A program made the translations under genes and the position numbers. This document shows, one piece after another, positions 45,375 through 57,191 of a stretch of 59,272 bases of DNA. Position 1 is the first letter of the stretch. Each line of letters opens with the position of its first letter. Source of the stretch: Punctularia strigosozonata HHB-11173 SS5 (taxonomy: Eukaryota; Basidiomycota; Agaricomycetes; Corticiales; Punctulariaceae); assembly GCF_000264995.1 (NCBI RefSeq), contig NW_006767452.1:365037-424308 (forward strand), read 5' to 3'. The notes beneath the pieces are model-generated. The model was not told where the DNA came from and made no database searches. It saw only the letters and a program-made list of their open reading frames with translations.

Positions 45375-48111
45375 GGGTGTCGTCGCCGGCGACTCGCTGT
45401 CGGGGTCGAGGGATCGAAGGCGGTGGTGGTGTGGTCGAAGAAGTCGACTTCGACGAGGTGGTGGGTTGTTGACGATGCCAGGGTTCGACGGTGCGTTCGG
45501 GCGCCTCTTTCTAGTGCTCTGCTGTCGTGGTTCGGTGCCAAGGAGGGCTGCAGGGGCCCTGTTCGAGTGGGTGACGTGTACCGCCTGCCAGGAGCTGGAA
45601 GCGATGTGACCCTTGCCGCGAGAGTGTGGGGTTGGCTCCGACCGGATTTACGAGGGCCGTATGGTGCTGCTGCAGGGCTGTTGGGTATGTCAGGCCGCGC
45701 TGTGGCGAGCTGGGCTGTAAGGGTGTTGCTGTTTCAGACCTGTTTTAAAGGGCCACACGACTCGGGGGTGGAGGGGAGGGGCGACGACAGATGGAAAACT
45801 ATTTGTGTCGAGAACAGGACGCGGTGCAAGAGATGAATAATGGGAAAGATTCAGGAAACCGTGTTCGGCCCAGGGGAGGGACCTAAGAGCGGTGGTCGCA
45901 TCGCGCTGCCGAGCCCGTTACGCGGTCAGCCAGTGACGAAGCCCGCTCACGCACGTTCATCCGCCCGGGAGAAGCCACATTTCCCGCTTTGGGCGATCCC
46001 CCGTGCGAACGTCTGACGCAGCCCACTCGTGCTTCTTTGGCTCAAGCTTCGAACAGGTGGATGCGAGCGTATTCGAACGTTCTGGGTCAAAAATATATCT
46101 AGAAGGTTTTTGTAGCCCGAATGTTGTGATTCGCGGCGAGCTACGCGTGACGTCGCGTTCCAACATCTGACATTCCCTTCCGACAAACTCAGCCGTTCCA
46201 ACACGGGTGCCTTTCGAATATCTTCCTGCTGTTCGCAAACAGGCGGTTTGCGCGTGCTTGGGAGAAAAGACAGGGATAGAAGCGGATGAGAGCGTCCACT
46301 TGATATTGCATCACGGTCGGGGTTTTCGCGGTATGACATACAGTCATCCGTATGAATGCCATCCATGCACTCTGTAACCATGCAGCTACAGGCGTAGTTC
46401 TGGCTGAATGGCCTAGATGACGATGTCAGCTTTCATCTCTCTCATCAACGTCATGGTCTTTGATAACAGAAGCGCATCTATCCAGTGCAGGGTTTGGGTT
46501 TCCAGGGTCATTCAATGGACGAAAAGTTGCACTCCGGGTTTATTCAGGTTTGGTAGCGTGGAGCAGGCGAGAGACGCCACTGTAAAAGTCTTCATACCCG
46601 GATCATCCACGAGCGAAACGATCTGAACGAAAACACCTCATCGCTCGAGCAGAAAGACCGACCTGAGATTGCATCCCGATTTTCGTCCCGGCTGCGTCGA
46701 GAAGCTGTCGTGGGGCTGTTCGTTGAGCGAGTCACCGGCCAAAATCTAGCGCCCACTTGGCCGCGCGGGACGACCATATAACATGCTATTGTGCTCCGCA
46801 CTATTGCTCCGAGAGATCCGTACATGTCGCACCGCGCGTTACCGCCAGACTCGCCTCACGGCGCGTACATGCCGGAACCGAAGGCCTGAGGCCTGAGCAA
46901 TCAGCGCCGCATTGCTGCCAATAGAGAAAGGCCCCAACGAAGACACACCGGGATTATTCATGGGTCGACGCGGCTCCGTTTCCTCCGAAACGTGATACAG
47001 AAAGCATCCTGAACAGCAAGGCGAGGTCAATGCTGTGACTCCAAGATGGCATAATAGAAGCCGCGCTCACACTGACAAGCGAGTAAGCAAGGCACCCGTA
47101 ACAAAAAGTCCAACAAACGTGCGCCAGAAATTAGGATAGCCACGTAAACATTGGCCCAGCCCCTCCACGCTCCCTCCAACTCTCTCTCGTTCCCCCCCCC
47201 CTCCTTCTTGCCAACATGTTCTCCTCCTTGCAACGCCACTCGCCAGTTTAACCATGACAGGGATTCGACGGCCCTGACCAACAGCCTGCGCTAAGACGCA
47301 AGTCGATGACGCTCTGCCGTCCCGACGGCCCCTCACAAGCTCGGTCTCGAACCCTAGGTTGCTGCCGCCCCAGCGTGACGCACGCCGCGCCCCCATTCTC
47401 CCTTCCGGCATCCTAACACGCAGGCATCTGGCAGAAAACTGTATACTGATCAATTGGATATTGCGGGATCGAGGCTGTTGAGGAGACGTATCGCTTTTTT
47501 GGAGGGGGCCTACCTGCCAGCTCCGTGGGAGGACAAGGCACGAACTACGTCGGGCATACGCGAGGCTACGGAGCCTGAGTCAAACACCGTCAGCCTCGCA
47601 GCCCCGGACGGACCACACCTCCTCGATGCGACCTACCGTATGTGGTTTCCATCCTGTTCTCAGGTCAAACCCTCTTCCGTCTTGCCAGCGCTGCGCCCGG
47701 CTGTTGGCGACAAAACTCTCGCCTCTTCCTCCGTCTTCGCTTGGTCGACCTATCAACCAAGCTGTCATCGATCGCATAGAAGATGCGTACCATCCTGTCA
47801 TAAATTGCGGCATCCGTGAAAGTCATTGGCCTTCACCTCACTGGGTCATGACCGATAAACTCGTTCAACACTTCCATACCATACGGCCTAGGCCGTCTGC
47901 AAAATCGAACACGCGGAAACAACGAGTCCATGCCGTCACCGTGCGCGCATTAAAAACCCATAAGATTAAGGCAGGGTTAAATTATCTGAGAAAAGGCAGT
48001 CTAAGCGAGCCAGAACCGACGAGAAGCGCGACCTACTCGGCCGAAGGAAACGCACATGTACAACGACGTATTGGCCTATACCATCCCGAATGCTTCTAGT
48101 CCGCCTGCCCT
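45375..48111. other. 2.7-kb region without a supported gene
   Basis: Between the Nudix start and the ZIP transporter stop. I looked on both strands for spliced genes, tRNAs and inverted repeats and saw nothing convincing. The ORFs at 45947-46381, 47067-47453, 47454-47819 and 47626-48099 show no domain and no conserved splice structure. A decayed or lineage-specific gene cannot be excluded. Confidence 0.35.
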
Positions 48112-50056
48112 CTATTCGTTCCACCTGTCGGTCAACACAAGCAATTAGCCGAGAGACAAACGGCGTGACGCCACCGAGCCAGGCCGTTTGCACTCACGCG
48201 ACCAAAAACATGCAGAGCACCCCGAACGCCATCGCTCCGAACTCTCTCAGGGCCTGCGAGACGCTCTTGCTCTCGGCCAGCAGCCTAAATAAGGCGAGAC
48301 GATCCGTCAGCACGATCATCTCGGAGCACCGATAGAGGTTTAGACGATGACGCGAGACCGGAGCACGGACTTACGTGGGTAAGACGGCGACCGCACCGAT
48401 GTACATGAAGCCGCCCGCGACGAACGGGATGACCTAGACCAAGAGATCGCACGATACTCGTTAGTTTGATGCGCGTCAAGATAAGCAGCGGAACGGCGTA
48501 CCAGATCACCCAAGCTGACCGTAGTGCCCAGGATGCCCGCGGCAGCCTGTCGCACGGCGGCGCCTAGATCGTCTGCGCCACTCTCTTCCGTGCTGTTGGA
48601 CAGGTTGTGAATACCGATGCCCATGAACGTTCCGATCTGTTAGGGAAGGGAGGCCGTTCAGTATAGACGACTGTCTTTTACCCGACAACACTCACGAAGG
48701 CGCCGACCGCGGTAAGGAACTGGCTCTTCATCGCCTGGCCCTTGGTGAACCCGCTGCGGACGAGGATGGAGTAGTCGGCGATCTCGTGTGGGATCTCGTG
48801 AGCGAAGCAGGCGAGAGCAGTAGTAGCCCCTATGAGGGGCGACGAGTAGAAGGACGCGGCCATGCTGGTTATACGCGCAGCGTGAGCACGTTAGTAGTAC
48901 CAACGAGCGAGCACGACGACTTACGCGAGCCCGTCGGTGATGTTATGCACGAAGTCGCCGAACAAGTTGAGGTACGCGGACAGTTTCGACGTCTGGTGCA
49001 CGGTTTCGGTAGTTTCCTCGGCCTTGGAGGTATCGCCATTGGCAGGGTTAGCACCTCGTGCACGCAATCCGTCCTTGTTTTTCTCTTCAATAGCGGACGA
49101 GTGTGCCGCCGATTCTGAGTGGAGAGTGAACCTTCTGTATGCATGAAAAGGTGCCATGACGTACCGTCCGGGCCATGAGAATGCGAATGTTCGTGTGCAT
49201 GTCCGTGACTATCCTCCCCGCCGCCGAGGACGCGCAAAGTCTTCTCCATCACGAAGAACGACGCAAATCCAATGAATATACCAAGTCTGCGTTGCTCCTT
49301 GATCAATCCATAGGGATGAAGACGCGCCAGGAAGACACTAACCCTACAAGGATGTTACGTTTCTCTTCAACCATGACGAACCGAACCCCGTCGTCGCCCT
49401 CGGAAGGTTCCCCCATGAAGGAGTGCGGAACAAGGTGGAGAAACACGTCTGACAGAAGGCCGCCAGTCTAAATCTCTGTGAGCATGGAGCTTTTCGGGCG
49501 TGCTCAAAAGATGCGCATATACCGCGAAAGCCGTCATGGTGTTCAGCGTGTTCGAGCTGATTTGCGCGGGGATGAAAGCCAGGATAAAGTTGGGCACGGA
49601 CGAGATGTAGAACGTGGCGAGGACTGACGTTCACAGGTAAAGCACGATTTTATTGCATTGCAGGGACAGGGCGTACTGCTATTCCAGGCTGGCCCGAATG
49701 GGAAGAACCATGCGAATATTTGACGCATCATAGGCGAGGCGTTGGCTTCGTGCGCCTCCTTGATCATCGACAGCTGACGAACGGGCAACGTGTTGTGTAT
49801 GTCCGCACCCTGGCAAGGGACAGCGATGAGCCTGAGGTGATATATGCTGCCGTCGACGACACCCTGAGTCTGTTAAACAGTACCACTGCATGACGGTGTA
49901 CTGGCTCCAAGTCGTCGACGCGTACAACTTGCATCGTGGGCTTACCGTCACCACGAAGCTCTCTACCATCTTCTCCCCGGCAAGTTCGCTAGCCTCAACG
50001 CCCTGAAGCGCGAGCAGCATCGTGAAGCCGACCGCTGCGACAATAATCTTGAGCAT
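48112..50056 (-). CDS. ZIP zinc transporter, LIV-1/KE4 type
   Basis: SLC39 family metal importer, probably of an ER/Golgi-type membrane as for yeast Yke4. The signal-like N-terminus is MLKIIVAAVGFTMLLALQGV; an in-frame ATG 11 codons upstream (50089) is an alternative. Exons then give VLATFYISSVPNFILAFIPA-like TM1, TGGLLSDVFLHLVPHSFMG, GIFIGFASFFVMEKTLRVLG and a His-rich loop (DSHGHAHEHSHSHGPD). TM4 has FVHNITDGLA (HNxxD) and TM5 the LIV-1 signature HEIPHEIAD. The last exons give GIHNLSNSTE, VIPFVAGGFMYIGAVAVLPT and CMFLVA joined by a gtgagt intron to WNE-stop at 48112. Metal-binding residues are all present. Confidence 0.92.
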
Positions 50057-51657
50057 TGAGTACGGAAGGGTCGACCTTGCATTGTACATCGCGCCGTCCG
50101 AGTAAGAGACACGTCTGCCTGTAGCTGTGCACCCGAAGGTGACGGGGGCGCGCCAATACGATGGTGGGAACACGTGATGCGCTTGCAGAAGCCCAACAGA
50201 AGCCTCTGTTCTTCGCCGTAGAAGGAGGCCGGCGCGAAACGCGTCACAATTTGCGACTACATCTGTTGGGTTGCCTCGCTCACCTGAACGGGTGGGATCC
50301 TATGATCACATTGCCCTCATGGTGGGTGAGGTAGGTGCCCGATCAGGTGAGCCTGGTGGCAGGTGAGTACTGGGTTGGTATGCTCTCACGCATGGCAATA
50401 CAGAAAAACGATATTCAAGACTGTGTGGGGAGCCTCGACGTCGGGTGTGCATTCACTGACATGGGATGACGGGCGAACTATATCCTGCCGCTTCCTGCAG
50501 TGTCCAGACAACAACGACCGGAAGCTCGTAGCCATGTTGTCCCAGAACTTTGCGAAGGAAACAAGAAGGCTTACATCACACACTTGGACAATATCGGCCT
50601 AATCTCCTAGGGTCGTCGTGGACCCCAGTACCTTATCTCAGTACGTCTCCGTGTCCGGCTAGGGAGATCGGAGAACGCGTCTCCCGTCAAACGTTCCCCA
50701 GGGTTTCTGTAAGGCATAACATACCGTTTCCACCATTTGCTATTCCTGAGGTCGCCAACAGGTGGAAGAGAAATCACTTGAGCGTCTTGCAGGATCAAGA
50801 CAGTGTATCGGTTGTTTCGTGGATCTGACCGAGTGCTTCCAGTAGGCTTGGGCTGAATACGCGAACGGAACGCTAAGAAGTTGAGAGCAATAAATACTCG
50901 CAGTCTCGTACCTGGATGTCAAGCCGAAGGCTCTGGCGATGTACGCAGCTGAGGTCTACGTGAATTCCCCTGTGCTTTTTTTCGGCACCCAACGTTTCGT
51001 GGCCCCGTTTCTAACATACTTTTCTTACATAGGTAAAGTGTTGGGTGTTGTGTCAGCCTCGCGCATCGACACTCATCTACACCCAATCGTTTTCCCATGT
51101 CGATTGTACCTTATGTCACTCCTTCATTCACGAGCAAACAAATCGCCGTGGTCCAGAATGAACATACGCGTCGTCATCGGCCTTCTGGTTCACGTCAAGT
51201 ACGAGCATCATTCAACGCTACGTTATCTTCCGATTTGTCGCCCAGTCAATATTCTAACGTTCTACATAATTATTGACCCTGAAATTGACGGCCCCCCCCC
51301 CCAGTTCGCGTTCTTCCCCTGTGTCAAATTAGGAATCATTCCAGCGTCCGCTTTCGACTCGATCGCGATCATGCTAAAACCTGCAAGAATTTGTAGCAAA
51401 ACCGGAGAGTCCCGATGGATGGGCGGGGAAAACGTGATTTCGCAGTTGCCTGACTTCACGAAGAACAGCCAAGTGCGTCCATTCGGCCTAAGCTTTTTGT
51501 TGCTTGAGAAGAAGAGTCACGTGCGGAATCTGAGAATCAAGTTGTATATATAATGATAGAGCCGTCGTTCGCAGCGCTAGAACATCTTCTCCTCGAACAC
51601 GGTCGGCGATTGCGTCGCAGAACACAAGCAACTCCTTCAGTTATCTTCGACTCCCCA
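50057..51657. other. Intergenic, no supported gene
   Basis: ZIP promoter and left flank of the duplicated kinase-like gene. It holds an 11-C run at 51292-51302 and a 204-codon open frame (50939-51553) without motif, which I take as chance. GGTGAG/CAGGTGAG-type short repeats occur near 50320-50370. Confidence 0.35.
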
Positions 51658-53095
51658 ATGCTTGGCAGAAGCTTGGTAGACGCCAACATTCATGTCTTCG
51701 CCATTTACTCATATTCTTTTACCTCAGGACACCGCTTCCGTGGTTCAGCTCAACATCATCCAGGGTCTATTTGACGCCGGTGTTCATCCAGCGATATGCC
51801 TCCATCGCGAAAACGTACCTGCAGACTATGTGCCGAAGTTGACTTTTGCCCGATCCCCGCCCGACGACATCCCACCTCACCCGCTGTCGCCACATCCCCA
51901 AGATCCTATCACCTTGGAGGTGATTCTGGGCGCTAAGCTTTCTCGCGGCCGCGTCGGTGTCGCCTATCGGCTTCAATCCGCACGCGTCCTGTCACTGGAT
52001 GGATCGGTTGTTGACATGCGAATTCCACCGCTCGTAGTCAAGATCGCAGGAGAGGGTTTCTCGGACAATCTCGCCCGGGAAGCGTGGTTTTACGATGATA
52101 TGAGACAATGCCAGGGGTCTGTAGTGGCTCGCTGTTACGGATTTTTTGAGGCACCGCTACCAGAGCCCGTCACACCGATTCCATGGACTGCGCATCAATC
52201 TCCTCACTCCTCTCACGGGCCTGGGAGCAAGTGCTCGGACAAGCCCTCGAACGAGGCTGAAAACCCTTTGGACGAAACTTCGAACATTTTTTTGCGGCAG
52301 AACAAGAACAGGCGCCCTATCCCGCGCGGAAAGGGGAGACAGCTTTCTATACTTCTTCTTGAAGACCTCGGCGACGAGAAACTGCCACTTGGCCCCGCCA
52401 TGACCATAGATCTACGGTACGCTGCGATGATCACCATTCGGACTTGTTTATCTGATTCTAACTTTACGCAGTCAGGAGATCTTGTCGTTAATCAACGAGC
52501 TCGGCCATGTTAGGATCGTGCACGGCGACATAAGACATAACCATATACGTCGTGCCCCATCTCACTCGCCGAGTCTGCCTTCTCCGTATACGGGCCGCAC
52601 GTACGGTTGGCGTCTCATCGACTTCGACAGAGCCATGAAGTATGAAGCCCTTGGGAAGCATGTTAACGCCCTAAATAGCGACATCGCGATCGGAATCCTG
52701 GACGGCTTAGCAGAAGGGTATGTCATGGAACCTTGGGAGCTCTTCTGAGACAGGCGGTAGACAGGCGGTGTATAGACTGCTCAAATTAAGGCTGGATGAG
52801 TAGGTATTGTTCCAGGAAGCGTTTTATGCGTTTTATGGCGGAGCATGTGAACGGCTGTAGTGCGATGCGGTCTGGAAAAGCTCTCGTATGTACGACAGTA
52901 AAGTTCACGATCGTGTCCTTCTAATCTATCGAGGAGAGATGGTGAAAGTCTAGGTTCCGGTTCGAGATAACAAGTCATGGAAGCAAAGAAGGCGTGAACT
53001 ACAATCGAAGACAGGATGTAATGATGTGCCTAACGTCGAAGAGGGCATTTGCAAGGAAGTGCCGACACAGTCTTTTGAGTTCACAGGCTGGCATG
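51500..53095. repeat. Dispersed duplication, copy B
   Basis: Partner of about 19860-21422 in the same orientation. A local tandem duplication of gacaggcggta directly after the stop codon (52748-52773) distinguishes it. Outer limits are approximate. Confidence 0.8.
51658..52748 (+). CDS. Protein kinase-like protein, copy B
   Basis: Predicted 327 aa from exons 51658-51675, 51728-52416 and 52472-52748. The six-codon first exon (MLGRSL) joins in phase to DTASVVQLNIIQG, the same structure as copy A. Kinase landmarks are conserved: VVKIAGEG, EAWFYDDM, HGDIRHNHI, LIDFDRA. Relative to copy A it has about seven extra residues (EAENPLDETSN) in the variable middle loop. Most differences are single substitutions and both copies keep open frames and splice sites, which suggests both have been under selection. 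An ATG at 51692 would give an unspliced start (MSSPFTHILLPQ), but its equivalent in copy A is ACG. Confidence 0.82.
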
Positions 53096-53197
53096 AGAAA
53101 CGGGATGAGTAAGAAGATTTGAGAAGCACGCGCTGAGCCCTCATAAACTCATGGGCTCGCTCGCATCTTTCCCCTCTCGAGGTGTCCCTGATCAGAC

Positions 53198-54337
53198 ATG
53201 GCTACAAGTGGTCCTTTAGTGTTAGTAGTCGGAGGCACCGGACGAACGGGCAAGTCTATCGTCACAGGACTTCTCAAGCACGGTAAATTCGTGCGTTTGA
53301 CACATTTCCATTGCATTCGTCCTCATCCTTTCTGGTGCACTGACTACTATCGTGTTGGTAGCGGGTTGCCGTTCTGACAAGACCTGTTTCCGCCAACAAA
53401 CCGTACATCAAGGAACTGGCAGCGAAAGGCGTAGAGATCAGGATTGGAGACATATCGACGGACGGCCATGCGAAGCTGGTAGAAATCCTCCAAGGCGTCG
53501 ATGTACTCATCAGCGCAATATACGCCGGACTGATCCACGACCAACGCAAGTTATTCGCAGCGGCTAAGGATGTGAATCCGAACGTGCGCGTGGTGCCGGA
53601 CGATTGGGCCACCTACACTCCGCGCGGGATACGCCAACTGGCCGATGATGTACGTACCATGCATCTGATTGCACGTTGCATGTATGTGCTCACCACCCAC
53701 GGTAGAAATACGCCATCCACGACTACATAGAGGAGCTAGGGCTTCCGCACACGTATATCGATGTCGGCTGGTGGATGCAGATCACGGTTCCCGGAAAAGT
53801 ACCTGGATTCGAATTGGACACCGCTTGGACCTTCTACGGAGATGGCGACAAGAAATTTGCTGTGACGGACTTGAACCATATCGGAGATTTCGTCGCCCGT
53901 ATCATCGAGGACCCGAGGACGTTGAACCAATGGGTGTACATCTGGGAGGACGAGTTGACACAGGCAGAAGCATGGGCTACAGCCACAAGAGTGCTAGGGT
54001 CTGGATGGCTGCAGGAGACGGTTCAGGTCCGCTTTCTGTCGCCTTAGATTCAAGTTACAGCTGCTCATTATGTTGATCATAGGTCTCCGCAGACGAATTG
54101 TTGCAGAGAGCTACAGAGTTTCGGGCCAAATATCGCGAAAATCCCGATCTCACCAGTCTTTATGGTTTGGCTGTCGCGGAGTACGCGTACAGCATCCATA
54201 TTAGAGGCGACAACAATATTGCGACCGCGAAGGCAGCGGGGGCGTTGGATGCTCGAGAGTTGTATCCCGACATCCGGGTATCAACATTCGAAGAGTTTCT
54301 CCGTCGTGTCCACGGGAAGCGCGAAGAGAATTCTTGA
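53198..54337 (+). CDS. NmrA-like / isoflavone reductase-like protein
   Basis: NAD(P)-binding Rossmann protein of the atypical SDR/NmrA group. The start MATSGPLVLVVGGTGRTGKS contains GGTGxxG. An intron at 53291-53361 (donor gtgcgt) joins LLKHGKF to RVAVLTRPVSANKPYIKELA. Then GVEIRIGDISTDGHAKLVEI, VDVLISAIYAGLI and VRVVPDDWATYTPRG. A second intron precedes KYAIHDYIEELGLPHTYIDV. The C-terminal part covers KFAVTDLNHIGDFVARII and, after a third intron near 54.03-54.08 kb, VSADELLQRATEFRAKYREN, ending VHGKREENS. The third donor is uncertain (gttcag or gtccgc). About 310-320 aa. It could be an aromatic-compound reductase or a redox-sensing regulator. Confidence 0.87.
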
Positions 54338-54842
54338 AACAATTGATCTAATTTTACACTGCCATTGATACGAACTTCCTGGATACGAACGACCGTATGT
54401 GTACTACAAAATACTTCTAGCAGCCATGGTTACAATGCGATACCTTCTTCATGACCCAAGTCTGGAGGCGTCGCTCACTAACAGGTTCCATGCGGGATCC
54501 CTATCCCTAGCGTCGAACGCCACAGGGGGATGGTGAGACAGCGGGCAGTAAACGAGCGCAACATTTTATATACGTGAATAAGCCAAAGCAGTGGTCAGCA
54601 AACCAGACGTTGCGCAAGAGCTGAGACAGGTGAATCGGCGACATACACACCGCCGATGGCCATAGTGATAATGAAAGTGCGATTGACACAAGGCCCCGCA
54701 GGCGTTACGCGAATCAAATCTTTACCTATCAAGAGGTATGCTCTTTCGAGCTAGCAACGTGAAGGGATCATATCGCAAGGATGCCGGTTGTACAATAGCG
54801 AAATTGATGATTGTAATCATTGCGTTAAAAATACGACAATCA
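54338..54842. other. 3' flanks of convergent genes
   Basis: Spacer between the NmrA-like stop and the TAN1 stop. No coding or RNA signal seen. Confidence 0.4.
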
Positions 54843-56794
54843 TTACTGATCCATCTTCTCCGAGTCGTCTTCGTTCCTCTTTACATTCGCAATTTCCATA
54901 ACATTGAACTTCTGCATTGCATAATAGTCTCGGACGACGCTGATGCCACACACACTCTACGGATGACGTGAGTAAAGGCGAAAGATGAATAGCCGGGACT
55001 ATCGTCACGAGGCACCTTGAAAATCTCGACGAGAATGAATACGTCCGCATGTTCGAGGTCGACTACGTGTCCCTCAGGAACGCAAGATGCGATTTCCTTG
55101 ATCACCTCCGGTCGCGCGAGCGTCGTGTGATTGCGCGTACGGAGTTCGATTTTATACTGTCAGCAGGATGATCAGTAGATCGACGGCAAACAGACGATAC
55201 TCTAATCTATGCCCATCAGACTCCCCACAGGATCGCCGAGGGATATGAAGGCAAGAGCAAAGACGAAAGGGGCATCGCAAAACCCACCTTGTATTTCTCA
55301 TCGGAGCCTTCGAAGAAGGGAGTGACGACGCGTTCGCACAGGCCGCGGATCTCGGGCAGGTTGGCCACGACCGTGTTGGACACCGGCGTGAACCGATGAC
55401 AGTGCCTGTTTGCGCGCGATCAGTCCAGATTCCCGAGGACGATGTCTCGAAGAGGAAGCCGAATGCGGTCGACGGAGGTGCTCGAAAGGGGGTTTGTGGC
55501 AATGCAGTCTGCATGGCAACCCCGCACGCGAAGACCGAGGGACGCATGGGAAGCACGAGATCGCTCGAGAGAGATGAACTGGGGCGCTACGGCCGCATGC
55601 TCGGCGTTCCAACGGTCTACGTTCGTGCGAGGCCGGGGATGCCGCAGTGCGCGAACGCATGCCTCGGAAAGCCAGGAATATAACTGGCATATGGATAGAT
55701 AGTCGATGAACGAGATGGAAGACAAGCCTACCTCGCTCGGGTCACGCCTGTGCGCTGTACACTTTGGATGTGAGTAGTAATCAATGTCACCGGATCGACC
55801 GGCGCCTTGCAGCCGATAAATAGCACTGTCCGAAGGACGCTTTGTGAGTCGCGGGATATAATGGGATGAAATCTCAGGTCCGAGTGATAAGATTCCGGTC
55901 GCGATGGGTGACCAGGCGCTGGTCTCGAGGCAGAGACGGAATGCTACGCCGCGGTCCCGAGAACGAGGGCGTGCTCGAGAGGGGTCGTGATGCCATCAAT
56001 ATGACAACCCTTTCGTCCGGACAGTTTGCATCGCGGTGGAGCGATGCATAGATGCAGAGTTGGCGACGAGCTGAGATTGCACGCAAGCCGCCGTGAGAGC
56101 GCATGCGAACGACCGCAGCGTCGACGGGGACGAGCGGGCGACCATCCACGTCCTGCATGGCGTTCCGCAGGAGAGGCAAAGGCACGCCGCACGCAATACC
56201 CCGAATTCCCACGGAGAAGGGAGGCCGTTCGGACAAGTCCAGACTCACAGCAAGGCGTGTTCGTTTGGCAATTTGCTGAGAGAGGAATCAGCTCGAGCCT
56301 CCACAATCAAGGCCCCGATAAGTATGAACGTAAAGCGCCGTCCGGGTGAAGGAAGCGGCAAGGCTGGCAACAAGGGCTGACTCCGAACGTGGGACGAATC
56401 AAGTAAGCACAGCCGGGGCGAACGCACCGAATCTCTGCTCTTTGCGCGGTTTTTTCATGGCGGCAATTTCTTGGGCGATCTGCTGTTCAATGTCCAGCTC
56501 GCGATCCTGATCATCGTCCGTCGTCATGTTGCTCGCGGCTTGATCTTCCGGCCACAGTTCACTGGCTAGCTATAGTCTGCGGTCGTAACGCGCACGGCGG
56601 TGTTTAGAACAGAGAGCCAAGGATACGGACCGATTGGAACAGATCGTACAGTTCTCCGACTGCTTGCTTTTCTTTACCTTTCACGCACGTCACCCAGACG
56701 CCTGGGCCGTCGATGGTCCGTTTAGACCATATCGGAGTGCCGTCCTTTGCGAAAAAAAGCGCGTTAGCCCACTGACCAAGCGTTCGAGGCTCAT
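54843..56794 (-). CDS. TAN1: TAN1, THUMP protein for tRNA acetylation
   Basis: Cofactor with the Kre33/NAT10 acetyltransferase for N4-acetylcytidine in tRNA-Ser and tRNA-Leu. The start MSLERL is a six-codon exon joined (gtcagt...gcaaag) to DGTPIWSKRTIDGPGVWVTC. Then VKGKEKQAVGELYDLFQS, LASELWPEDQAASNM, EIAAMKKPRKEQRF and a 27-nt exon (56249-56275: ANCQTNTPC). The THUMP region follows: LFIGCKAPVDPVTLITTHIQ, TGVTRAR, HCHRFTPVSNTVVANLPEIR, YKIELRTRNHTTLARPEVIK, VDLEHADVFILVEIFK and SVCGVSVVRDYYAMQKFNVM. The end is DDSEKMDQ. Introns of 423, 326, 152 and 131 bp are unusually long for this locus; all junctions keep phase. Confidence 0.9.
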
Positions 56795-57191
56795 CGCCCC
56801 CCCCTGAGGCACGCAGCACCCCACGAGAGCCCGAGAGGTCTATGAAAGTCTATATGCCCGCAGCATACTCGTCGGCGACTGACCGATCGATATTTGCGCT
56901 TGCGCCTGTCTCCCCCGGTTCTCGGCGAGGCCGACATTGTGGGTGGTATTTTGGGTCCTGGAACGAGGGAACCGGTGTCCCGAACGAAGTTACGAGCGTC
57001 GTAGGTGATCGAAGCTGGAAGGGGTTGCGTGACTGATACCCGAGCCCCGAACTCGCGAACAAATTGGCGAACGGGTGGATCCCGAGTGGATGTGGGGAAA
57101 ATGGGTGATCATGCGCACGATCACCAGGGGCGTTGCCTTTTCGGGGCTGGTGTCGCGTTATAACTTATAGGGCCCCTCGCCCGGATTTCAC
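56795..57191. promoter_or_regulatory. Divergent promoter, TAN1 / bHLH factor
   Basis: 397 bp between two divergent starts. A TATA-like stretch (TTATAACTTATAG) at about 57158-57170 lies roughly 25-35 bp before the bHLH ATG at 57192. Confidence 0.45.

Noticed and set aside
50939-51553. 204-codon plus-strand ORF
   Set aside because: No domain, signal peptide or splice support; it crosses an 11-C run and runs into the duplicated flank. Most likely chance.
55874-56248. 124-codon minus-strand ORF inside TAN1
   Set aside because: It begins with GTG at an intron donor and lies wholly in the long intron; the spliced TAN1 reading explains the locus.
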